Origin: Bacteroidaceae bacterium
GTDB lineage: Bacteria; Bacteroidota; Bacteroidia; Bacteroidales; Bacteroidaceae
DNA: 5,902 nt
Assembly: GCA_017548225.1 (NCBI GenBank)
Contig: JAFYMV010000220.1
Location: 1 to 5,902, forward strand
Direction of reading: 5' to 3'
The translations under genes and the position numbers were made by a program. How positions within the stretch are numbered: position 1 is the stretch's first letter; the number at the start of each line of letters is the position of its first letter. Below are positions 1-5,801 of this stretch, one piece after another. The notes under the pieces were generated by a model that had not been told where the DNA came from, did not search any database, and saw only the letters and a list, made by a program, of their open reading frames with translations.

Positions 1-768
1 AATGAAGTAAAGCTCGTTCAAGAGACACTTACCGTATACCTCCCTGGCGGTGGAGATGTAGAAGGAACAGCGACCTTGAAAGACAATAAGATTACTGTAT
101 CATTCAACCAATCGTTCACTGAAGAAGGCGAATATCTCTTCTTCATCCCCGAAGGAATGTTTACTATGGACGGTGTAGCAAATGAAGAGCGTTCAGTAAC
201 CGTTACCTTATTTACTTTTGAAATCACTCCGCTGGAGATTGTAAGTGTAACCCCTCAAGTGGGCAAGGTTGACAAGATTGACAAGATAGTCATCACCTTT
301 AATCAGCTTATAACCCTCTCATACGACGAGAATTGGCAAACGATTTCACAAGAGATCAACCTCACATGCGGTGAACAAGTATACAAATTGACATATGCCC
401 CTGAAAATTGGAATGTAAGCAATGACCTTGTTTATCTCGTAAATGCAAAGTGGAACGGATACGAATATGCTGCAACTCCTATTACAGCCGATGGTACCTA
501 CACCTTAAACTTGGAAGACATTGTAGTAGACCATGCAGCAGAGGATGGTGTAGACGAATATGGATACCAAGCAACGATATGGCATTCAAAGAATCAGTCA
601 TGTAAAGGTACATATACATGGACTATCGGTGAAGGTGACAGCGCTGTTGATTTCATTGGCGCAGAAGATGGTACACAGATCATCTACGACATCCTCGGCC
701 GCCGTATCAAAGATATTACTGGTGCAGGAATCTACATCGTAAACGGCAAGAAAACAGTGATAAAGTAA
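1..768 (+). CDS. C-terminal part of a secreted Ig-like protein with a T9SS-type sorting tail
   Basis: The reading frame is open from base 1 to a TAA at 766-768 (255 residues), so this is the 3' end of a longer gene whose start lies outside the window. An internal TTG at 76 is not a convincing start because the frame continues upstream of it. The visible part is rich in alternating hydrophobic and polar residues and looks like tandem beta-sandwich (Ig-like) repeats: one ends near residue 75 and the next starts near residue 78 with the 'I.SVTPQVG' type opening seen in bacterial Ig-like domains. The last 29 residues (227-255) carry YDILGRR, then GIYIVNGKK and a basic end. That pattern is typical of the C-terminal sorting tails of Bacteroidales T9SS-exported or surface-attached proteins. 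Inference: it is exported and cell-surface linked or released. The function of the N-terminal part cannot be told. Cargo status is likely but unproven. Confidence 0.85.
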   Translation, partial: NEVKLVQETLTVYLPGGGDVEGTATLKDNKITVSFNQSFTEEGEYLFFIPEGMFTMDGVANEERSVTVTLFTFEITPLEIVSVTPQVGKVDKIDKIVITFNQLITLSYDENWQTISQEINLTCGEQVYKLTYAPENWNVSNDLVYLVNAKWNGYEYAATPITADGTYTLNLEDIVVDHAAEDGVDEYGYQATIWHSKNQSCKGTYTWTIGEGDSAVDFIGAEDGTQIIYDILGRRIKDITGAGIYIVNGKKTVIK

Positions 769-792
769 TACAACAAATCCATACACAATATG

Positions 793-825
793 ACAAGGGA
801 GGGCGATTGCTCTCCCTTGTTATTT
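793..825 (+). terminator. Rho-independent terminator after the T9SS-tail gene
   Basis: Bases 793-804 pair with 809-820 (12 pairs, one of them G-U) around a four-base GATT loop. The hairpin is followed by a short T-rich run (TTGTTATTT). It lies 24 bases after the stop codon at 768 and before the glycosyltransferase promoter, so it probably ends the upstream transcript and separates the two genes. Confidence 0.8.
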
Positions 826-854
826 AGAGACATCTACGCACCAAACATTGCCCC

Positions 855-886
855 TTTGTATTATTGACTTTTTTTCCGTAATTTCG
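855..886 (+). promoter_or_regulatory. Bacteroidetes-type promoter for the glycosyltransferase gene
   Basis: A -33 TTTG at 855-858 and a -7 TAATTTCG at 879-886 are separated by 20 bases. The -7 element matches the Bacteroidetes consensus TAnnTTTG at all but one position. Transcription would start near 890, leaving only about 15 untranslated bases before the ATG at 905. Confidence 0.65.
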
Positions 887-904
887 TGGCGCGAATAGAA
901 TAAT

Positions 905-1786
905 ATGCTTTCAATTCTTATCCCTACATACAATTACGATTGTACTCGTCTCGTGACCGACCTGCAACAACAGGCCGAGCAGCTTGACATAAACTACGAA
1001 ATCATCGTTGCCGATGACGCCTCAACGATATCCGCATATAAGGAGAAGAATAGAAAGATAAATACTATCTCCCACTGCCGGTTTATCGAACTGACACAAA
1101 ATATAGGCCGTGCACGAATTCGCAATCGTCTGGCCGACGAAGCGCAACACGAATGGCTACTCTTCATGGATGCCGATGCAGAAGTTATAAACGAGAATTT
1201 TATTGCTGATTACTTGACACACACTGACGCAGAAGTCATCTGTGGTGGATTGCAACATGCCGACACCCTACCCTCATCTGAAGTGAGTCTACGCTATGCC
1301 TACGAGAAGCGAGCCGACAAGAAGCGAGCAGCTCATTATCGCAACCGTACACCATACGCGCACTTCACACCATTCAATTTCATGATACGCCGCGGGCTAT
1401 TCCAAAGCATTCGTTTTGACGAGCATATCACCGAATACGGACACGAAGACACACTCTTTGGCATAGAGTTGGCCAACCATAAAGCTGAGATATGTCATAT
1501 AGACAACCCGCTGCGTCATATCGGTCTGGAAAGCAACGAACTATTCTTGGAGAAAACACGAGCAGCCTTACGCAACCTTTCTACAATGGAAGATTCCATG
1601 CAAGGCTACTCTGCACTACTCAGCCTATACAAGAAAATCCACCAAGTAGGATTAGACAAATTGCTATCTCGTTGCTTTGATCAATATGAAGAAAGACTCT
1701 CTTCATTGCTCTGCCAGCCTCGCCCTCATCTCGGCTTGTTCTTCTTCTACAAGCTTGCGTACTACTGCAAGATTAAAAACCAATAA
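905..1786 (+). CDS. Glycosyltransferase family 2 protein
   Basis: This 293-residue protein has the GT-A fold signature of family 2 glycosyltransferases, which move a sugar from a nucleotide-sugar donor to an acceptor. Seen in order: IPTYN at 6-10; VADDAS at 35-40 with the nucleotide-binding aspartates D37/D38; NIGRARIRN at 66-74; the metal-binding DxD as MDAD at 88-91; and GHED at 179-182 in the place of the usual acidic catalytic base. There is no signal peptide and no clear membrane helix, so it is probably cytosolic or peripheral to the inner membrane. The C-terminal 90 residues are less conserved and end in an aromatic/basic stretch (FFFYKLAYYCKIKN) that could contact the membrane. The start at 905 places the IPTYN strand at the N-terminus, as is normal for the family. 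It stands alone between a terminator and a convergent gene, not in a polysaccharide cluster, so donor and acceptor cannot be assigned. Confidence 0.9.
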   Translation: MLSILIPTYNYDCTRLVTDLQQQAEQLDINYEIIVADDASTISAYKEKNRKINTISHCRFIELTQNIGRARIRNRLADEAQHEWLLFMDADAEVINENFIADYLTHTDAEVICGGLQHADTLPSSEVSLRYAYEKRADKKRAAHYRNRTPYAHFTPFNFMIRRGLFQSIRFDEHITEYGHEDTLFGIELANHKAEICHIDNPLRHIGLESNELFLEKTRAALRNLSTMEDSMQGYSALLSLYKKIHQVGLDKLLSRCFDQYEERLSSLLCQPRPHLGLFFFYKLAYYCKIKNQ

Positions 1787-1800
1787 AAGACCATACCCCT

Positions 1801-1834
1801 AAAAACTAATAAGGGGCTCTTCGCAGAGGCCCTT
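1801..1834 (-). terminator. Terminator hairpin, U-tract on the minus strand
   Basis: Bases 1811-1820 and 1825-1834 form a 10-position stem with one G-G mismatch around a TCGC loop (GCGA on the minus strand). Read leftwards it is followed by AUUAGUUUUU, a usable U-tract. Read rightwards no T-run follows, so it acts mainly on minus-strand transcripts (the putative small RNA or tatD read-through). It may also weakly stop the plus-strand glycosyltransferase transcript, whose stop codon lies 25 bases before it. Confidence 0.6.
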
Positions 1835-1887
1835 ACTAGATTCAATAGGTATTAGTTTTAAGGTAAAAAGATTGGTTAAGGATAACG
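1801..1887 (-). ncRNA. Putative small RNA of about 85-90 nt in the convergent spacer
   Basis: On the minus strand a promoter-like element (1891-1921) is followed about 55 bases later by a GC-rich hairpin and U-tract (1834-1801). This implies a transcript from about 1887 to about 1801 with no credible coding sequence. The 5' half would be unstructured and pyrimidine/A-rich. Bases 1859-1851 (AAAACUAAU in the RNA) can pair with 1810-1802 (AUUAGUUUU), closing a long stem around the terminator hairpin. It points the same way as tatD but begins about 150 bases past the tatD stop. A promoter-plus-terminator layout of this kind is known for Bacteroidales small RNAs, for example the Bacteroidales-1 motif class, but I cannot confirm membership in any family. 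An alternative is that the hairpin simply ends tatD transcription. Confidence 0.45.
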
Positions 1888-1890
1888 ACG

Positions 1891-1921
1891 CAAAGGTCTT
1901 GCTTTTTTTTATATTTACAAA
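1891..1921 (-). promoter_or_regulatory. Bacteroidetes-type promoter reading leftwards in the spacer
   Basis: On the minus strand TTTG (1921-1918) is followed after 19 bases by GACCTTTG (1898-1891). This is one mismatch (G for T) from TAnnTTTG, and the spacing is correct. It sits in an A/T-rich region with no gene in front of it other than the putative small RNA. Confidence 0.5.
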
Positions 1922-2037
1922 ACTTTTTTTTATGTCGTGCAACACATATATGAGCTTTTTAGCGTCAATCTTACAAAATGACAAGAAAATAAGCACGACA
2001 AAGCCCATTCTAATCACATTTCATAAACAAGTGTAAA

Positions 2038-2844
2038 CTAAAGTCCCTTCTTAAAGAATAAATTGCAAGAGTTACTATAAGTTTGCTCTGCAATCAGCTC
2101 CACAGGACACTGATATATCTCTGCCAGCTTCTCCACGACACGCACTACATAAGCACTCTCGTTGCGTTTGCCACGATAGGGAGTGGGAGCAAGATAGGGC
2201 GAATCGGTCTCAACGACGAGGCGAGAAAGTGGGACCTTACTTAAAGCTTCAGGAAGCGTTGATTTCTTAAAGGTCACCACCCCATTGACACCCAAGACAA
2301 AACCAGGAAATTCGAGCAAGGCTTGGGCCTCATCGGCTGTACCCGTAAAACTATGAAACACGCCACGCAAAGGGGTTGCCTTATAGTGCAAGAAAAGAGC
2401 ATAGAGTTCGGCAAAAGCTTCACGAGAATGAATCACGATGGGGAGGTCATACTCAAGCGCCCAAGCAATCTGCTCCTCAAGCGCAGCAAGTTGTTCTTGC
2501 TTATAAGTGGTGTCCCAGTAAAAATCGAGCCCCACCTCACCGACCGCGACAAAAGGAGCATGAGAAGTTTTTCCTGCGGCCGAAGCATCAAGCAACGCCT
2601 TCATTGAAGCCAACACCTGACGATAGTCCTCTTTTACTTCAGTAGGGTGCAACCCTATCGTGGGGAAGCAATAATCGGGATATTCTGCACACACTTGCAA
2701 CATCGGTGCGATGGAGGCTGCATCGATATTAGGCATGACCACACGAGCAATGCCAGCCTCGCGGGCACGACACATCACTTCGGCACGATTCTCGTCAAAC
2801 TCACTAACGAAAAGGTGACTATGCGTATCGATGATTTTATACAT
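2038..2844 (-). CDS. tatD: TatD-family metal-dependent hydrolase (DNase)
   Basis: The 268-residue protein has the usual length and all metal ligands of the TatD/YcfH family of TIM-barrel amidohydrolase-like nucleases. Visible are HSH (H8, H10) in the first strand, E103 in VGEVGLD, H139 in IVIHSRE, H164 in GVFHSFTG and D214 in ETDSPYLAP. The RGKRNES segment at 224-230 is also a family hallmark. Members act as Mg2+-dependent 3'-5' exonucleases on DNA or RNA or as related hydrolases, in the cytosol. Despite the name, the family has no established role in Tat protein export. The ATG at 2844 lies inside the end of the prenyl synthase gene (8-base overlap), which indicates one transcript and probably coupled translation; GGAG a few bases before the ATG could help initiation. 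No strong terminator is seen directly after the stop. The exact substrate, and whether it is the TatD or the YcfH paralogue, cannot be decided. Confidence 0.92.
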   Translation of the reverse strand: MYKIIDTHSHLFVSEFDENRAEVMCRAREAGIARVVMPNIDAASIAPMLQVCAEYPDYCFPTIGLHPTEVKEDYRQVLASMKALLDASAAGKTSHAPFVAVGEVGLDFYWDTTYKQEQLAALEEQIAWALEYDLPIVIHSREAFAELYALFLHYKATPLRGVFHSFTGTADEAQALLEFPGFVLGVNGVVTFKKSTLPEALSKVPLSRLVVETDSPYLAPTPYRGKRNESAYVVRVVEKLAEIYQCPVELIAEQTYSNSCNLFFKKGL

Positions 2845-3814
2845 CGCGCTCCATGAGCATAGCCATAAATTGGCGTAGCACCTCTTTTTGTTCTACAGAC
2901 ACGCTGAGTGCTTCGAGCTCAGCCTTTGCCAAGCTATAGTAATGTTCCTCAATGGCACGGCTCATGGCAGGCAATCCCACCTTGTTATAGACATCAGTCA
3001 CAGCCGCAATCTTCTCTTCAGGGTTTATATCAGTAGCTGTTGCCCAATAATCAAGTATAGCGCGCTGCTCCTTATCTGCCAAACGCAGTGCATTGATATA
3101 GAGATAAGTTTTCTTATTGCACAGGATATCACCACCAATCTTCTTGCCGAATACCTTAGGATCGCCATAAACATCAAGGTAGTCATCACGCAACTGAAAA
3201 GCCAAGCCAATGCATTCACCCAAGCGATAGAGGTGTTCGGCGTCCTCCTTTGAGGCACCTCCGAGCACTGCACCAATCTTGAGAGCACAAGCGAGCAGAA
3301 CAGAGGTCTTGAGGCGTATCATCTCAATATATTCTGCTTCAGTCACATCGGTACGGGTCTCGAAATCCATATCATACTGCTGTCCCTCGGCAATCTCAAT
3401 AGAAGTGCGATGGAAAGTTGCCATCACCTCACGGAAATGAGCATCATCAACACGCGACATATATACATCAGCCAAGGTTATCATCACATCACCCGAGAGA
3501 ATAGCCGTATTGGCATCCCAACGCTTATGCACTGTAGGTTTACCACGACGCACATCAGCATGGTCCATGAGATCGTCATGCAACAAGGTAAAGTTGTGAT
3601 ATATCTCAAGAGCCAATGCAGGGTCAAGGATCTTCTCCACATCATCGCGATACATATTATAGGCCATAAGCATCATAGCTGGGCGTATACGCTTACCACC
3701 AAGCGAAAGGATGTACTTGACTGGCTCATAAAGATTCATGGGCTCGTGCGCATAGTCGAGCGTTTCAATATGAGCATTTACCTTATCGAGGAGTTGAGAA
3801 AAGGGATAAAGCAT
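2837..3814 (-). CDS. Polyprenyl diphosphate synthase (short-chain, GGPP synthase-like)
   Basis: The 325-residue trans-prenyltransferase condenses isopentenyl diphosphate with allylic diphosphates, in the cytosol. Visible are GGKRIRP at 39-45; the first aspartate-rich motif DDLMD at 80-84 followed by RRGKPTVH; the K169-T170 pair; GQQYDMDF at 144-151; the second aspartate-rich motif DDYLD at 210-214; and KKIGGDI at 224-230. The first motif has two residues between its aspartates, unlike the DDxxxxD of typical bacterial farnesyl diphosphate synthases (IspA). Before it stands HNFTLLHDD, with Phe at position -5. In archaeal-type geranylgeranyl diphosphate synthases a bulky residue at this site sets the chain length at C20, so a GGPP-like product is the best inference; C15 or longer products remain possible. 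Products would feed menaquinone side chains or lipid carriers. It is followed by tatD with an 8-base overlap and preceded by tonB and a terminator-like hairpin. Confidence 0.92.
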   Translation of the reverse strand: MLYPFSQLLDKVNAHIETLDYAHEPMNLYEPVKYILSLGGKRIRPAMMLMAYNMYRDDVEKILDPALALEIYHNFTLLHDDLMDHADVRRGKPTVHKRWDANTAILSGDVMITLADVYMSRVDDAHFREVMATFHRTSIEIAEGQQYDMDFETRTDVTEAEYIEMIRLKTSVLLACALKIGAVLGGASKEDAEHLYRLGECIGLAFQLRDDYLDVYGDPKVFGKKIGGDILCNKKTYLYINALRLADKEQRAILDYWATATDINPEEKIAAVTDVYNKVGLPAMSRAIEEHYYSLAKAELEALSVSVEQKEVLRQFMAMLMERDV

Positions 3815-3861
3815 AGAGATTTAGCAATGAATGGTCAACAATAGATAAGAATAAAAGAGGA

Positions 3862-3895
3862 TAAAAGAAAAGAGGCTACTCAACGCAGCCTCTTT
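3862..3895 (-). terminator. Terminator-like hairpin after tonB
   Basis: Bases 3869-3877 pair perfectly with 3887-3895 (9 pairs) around a 9-base loop. On the minus strand the stem is followed by UCUUUUA. It begins 15 bases after the tonB stop codon and lies about 50 bases before the prenyl synthase ATG, so it should end or attenuate tonB transcription before the downstream pair of genes. Confidence 0.7.
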
Positions 3896-3910
3896 CAGTG
3901 TATGTCGAGA

Positions 3911-4600
3911 TTAGTTACTCAAACGGAATGTTACGGGAAGTGTGAATCGTACACGCACCTTCTTACCACGCTGCTCACCTGGTTTCCAGTTAGGCATTGA
4001 CGAAACCACGCGGAGAGCCTCCTTATCAAGATAGGGGTTAACAGGCTTAACAACTTGGGGATCCACGATAGAACCGTCAGAGTTTACAACGAACTGCACG
4101 ATAACACGGCCCTGAATTCCTTGTTCCTGACAAACAGTAGGATACTTGATGTTCTTCTGGAGATATTTCATCAACTCCGCCATACCACCGGGGAACTCGG
4201 GCTGATTCTCTACCACTTGGAAGATTTCCTCCTCCTTCTCGGGCTCTTCAACCACGATAGGAATATCCTCTGTAATCTCTACGAACTCCGCCTGGTCCTC
4301 TGCAGATACGATAGTGGTCTCCTCAATGGGAGCATCGTCCTCTACGATGTTAAGCACCTCGGCCTGTGTAACAGCTTGGGGTGGAGGGGGGATAGTTTTC
4401 TTCTCAGGCATAGTGATGGGGATTACCTCTTCTTCCAGAACGATATCGCCTGCATCGATGAGCGTACCATCAAACTCCTGTTCGTACTGCGTCCACTCGA
4501 AAGCCACGAAATGGGCAGCCAAAACAAGGATAAAGCCAAGCAAAATCCAAGTAAGTTTTTTGCTTTCCAAGTTGGCGCTTTCTGATTTTTTAATTTCCAT
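3911..4600 (-). CDS. tonB: TonB-family energy transducer
   Basis: The 229-residue protein is built like Bacteroidetes TonB. It has a short basic cytoplasmic N-terminus, a single membrane helix at about 17-35, a periplasmic linker, and a C-terminal TonB domain at about 134-229. The domain shows FPGG at 136-139, IKYPTVCQEQGIQGRV at 151-166, NSDGSI at 173-178, LDKEALRVV at 191-199, MPNWKPGEQ at 202-210 and a final FTLPVTFRL strand. It passes proton-motive energy from ExbB/ExbD to outer-membrane TonB-dependent (Sus/Rag-type) transporters. The linker has only a short proline run (71-74) and is strikingly acidic from about 84 to 126, unlike the Pro-Lys/Pro-Glu rod of enteric TonB. No exbB or exbD is in the window, so its partners are encoded elsewhere. 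It is read from a consensus promoter facing away from porQ. The ATG at 4600 gives the natural short cytoplasmic tail. Confidence 0.93.
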   Translation of the reverse strand: MEIKKSESANLESKKLTWILLGFILVLAAHFVAFEWTQYEQEFDGTLIDAGDIVLEEEVIPITMPEKKTIPPPPQAVTQAEVLNIVEDDAPIEETTIVSAEDQAEFVEITEDIPIVVEEPEKEEEIFQVVENQPEFPGGMAELMKYLQKNIKYPTVCQEQGIQGRVIVQFVVNSDGSIVDPQVVKPVNPYLDKEALRVVSSMPNWKPGEQRGKKVRVRFTLPVTFRLSN

Positions 4601-4638
4601 AGGTTATATTTTCGTTTATATATTTTGCGATGTGTTTG

Positions 4639-4672
4639 CAAAAGTAATACTTTTTTCTTTAGTCAGTACAAA
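4639..4672 (-). promoter_or_regulatory. Bacteroidetes-type promoter for tonB
   Basis: On the minus strand TTTG (4672-4669) and a perfect TAnnTTTG element, TACTTTTG (4646-4639), are separated by 22 bases. Transcription would start near 4635, giving a leader of about 35 A/T-rich bases before the ATG at 4600 with no obvious Shine-Dalgarno sequence, which is normal for this phylum. Confidence 0.7.
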
Positions 4673-4762
4673 AAAAAATGTTTTTTTTATATGGCATCGA
4701 GTTTTTATCTTTTTAACCAAAGGTTTTTTATGGTCCACACACACACTTAATACAAAATGTCG

Positions 4763-4770
4763 TATATTTG
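4763..4770 (+). promoter_or_regulatory. Promoter -7 element for porQ-cmk
   Basis: TATATTTG is a perfect match to the Bacteroidetes -7 consensus TAnnTTTG. No good TTTG lies at the expected distance upstream (the region is a CA repeat-like stretch), so the -33 half is weak or missing. Transcription would start near 4775, about 25 bases before the porQ ATG at 4801. Confidence 0.55.
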
Positions 4771-4800
4771 CATTGCTTACAGGAAAAGATTGCAAACCTA

Positions 4801-5772
4801 ATGAAGAGACTCCTAATATACCTATGTATGGTGTGTAGCATGCCCCTCCTCCACGCTCAAGATGCAGGGACGGCTTTTCAATTCCTACAATTGCCCGTAT
4901 CATCTCATGCGGCAGCTTTGGGTGGAGACAATATCTCTATTATAGAGGACGATGCAACCCTCGCATACCATAATCCCGCATTGCTGACTGATGCCAGTGA
5001 ACGCATGTTGAGTCTTAACTACATGAACTACCTACAGCGGACCAATGTCTTAGGCGCTGGATATACCATCAAGACTGGCGAGCGCTCCATTGTAGGACTT
5101 GAGGCGCAATATTTGGATTTCGGAAAGATGAAAAACACCGATGCCGATGGTAATATCATTGGCGACTTTTCGGCCAAAGACATGGTACTAATGGGTACCT
5201 ATAGCTTTGATTTTTCTGAGCGTCTCACGGGAGGTGTAAGCGGAAAGTTCATCTACTCAAACTACGAGCATGTGTACTCACTGGCTTTGGGCGTCGATCT
5301 CGGTCTGAACTACTACAATCCCGAGACCATGTTCTCAGCCTCTATCGTTGCCCGCAATCTTGGCGGCCAGGTAAAGACATACGACGGCACACAGGAGGCT
5401 CTGCCTTTCAACCTATTGGTAGGTATATCCAAAGACTTGGAGCATGCCCCCGTACGCTTATCGTTGACACTTACCGACCTTCACAAATGGCAAGCCGAAG
5501 ACTTCTACAACTCAAGCGACGACTCATGGTCAAAGATATTGATGAAACACTTTATCATCGGCGCCGATATATTCCCCTCACCCAGCACATACTTATCGGT
5601 AGGATATAATTTCCTTCTGCATAGCGAGTTGCAAAACAATGCCAGACGCGCCCTTGAGGGCTTTTCGCTCGGAGGTGGCTTGCAGGTACACAACATGAAG
5701 ATTGGTGTGTCATACGGCAAATATCACATTGCAGCCTCCTCATTGATGATGAACTTTTCTATGGGAATTTGA
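4801..5772 (+). CDS. porQ: Type IX secretion system protein PorQ
   Basis: The 323-residue protein starts with a signal peptide (MKRLLIYLC...PLLHA, probable cut after residue 19, before Q20). This supports the ATG at 4801 over an upstream in-frame TTG at 4768, which lies inside the promoter. Mature PorQ/PorV-family features follow: FLQLPVSSHAAALGG at 28-42, EDDATLAYHNPALL at 49-62, LDFGKMK at 105-111, FSAKDM at 123-128, GVDLGLNYYNPE at 164-175, NLGGQ at 186-190, LTLTDLHKW at 222-230, and a final GVSYGKYHIAASSL segment. It is predicted to be an outer-membrane beta-barrel. In Porphyromonas gingivalis PorQ belongs to the attachment complex with PorU, PorV and PorZ, which cuts the sorting tail of T9SS cargo and links it to the surface. 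The immediate cmk neighbour is, as I recall, a common Bacteroidales arrangement. The other T9SS genes are not in this window. Confidence 0.9.
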   Translation: MKRLLIYLCMVCSMPLLHAQDAGTAFQFLQLPVSSHAAALGGDNISIIEDDATLAYHNPALLTDASERMLSLNYMNYLQRTNVLGAGYTIKTGERSIVGLEAQYLDFGKMKNTDADGNIIGDFSAKDMVLMGTYSFDFSERLTGGVSGKFIYSNYEHVYSLALGVDLGLNYYNPETMFSASIVARNLGGQVKTYDGTQEALPFNLLVGISKDLEHAPVRLSLTLTDLHKWQAEDFYNSSDDSWSKILMKHFIIGADIFPSPSTYLSVGYNFLLHSELQNNARRALEGFSLGGGLQVHNMKIGVSYGKYHIAASSLMMNFSMGI

Positions 5773-5801
5773 TTAACAACACACAAAACAACAATATTAT
5801 T

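Noticed and set aside
1931..1965. Second minus-strand promoter candidate (TTTG near 1977-1974, TATATGTG near 1950-1943)
   Set aside because: The spacing is too long and the -7 match is poor compared with the other promoters in the window.
1799..2017. 72-residue minus-strand reading frame in the spacer
   Set aside because: It spans the putative promoter, the small RNA and the terminator hairpin, ends inside the hairpin/U-tract region, and has no start signal or recognisable domain. It is better explained as an open frame through non-coding, A/T-rich DNA.
2323..2856. Plus-strand frames opposite tatD
   Set aside because: They are antisense to a gene with complete catalytic motifs, have no promoter or recognisable domain, and show low-complexity shadow composition.
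3410..3844. 144-residue plus-strand frame opposite the prenyl synthase
   Set aside because: It is antisense to a well-conserved enzyme; the His/Ile-rich translation is typical of a reverse-strand shadow.
4711..4730. AACC-AAA-GGTT mini hairpin followed by a T-run as a terminator
   Set aside because: The stem has only four pairs and lies in a divergent promoter region where no transcript should end.
4768..4800. Upstream TTG start for porQ giving an 11-residue longer protein
   Set aside because: It overlaps the -7 promoter element and would bury the signal peptide, which begins properly at the ATG at 4801.
4055..4838. Two long plus-strand frames (176 and 174 residues) opposite tonB
   Set aside because: Both are antisense to the conserved TonB membrane and C-terminal domains, and the second runs through the divergent promoter region. 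Neither has domain or start evidence.
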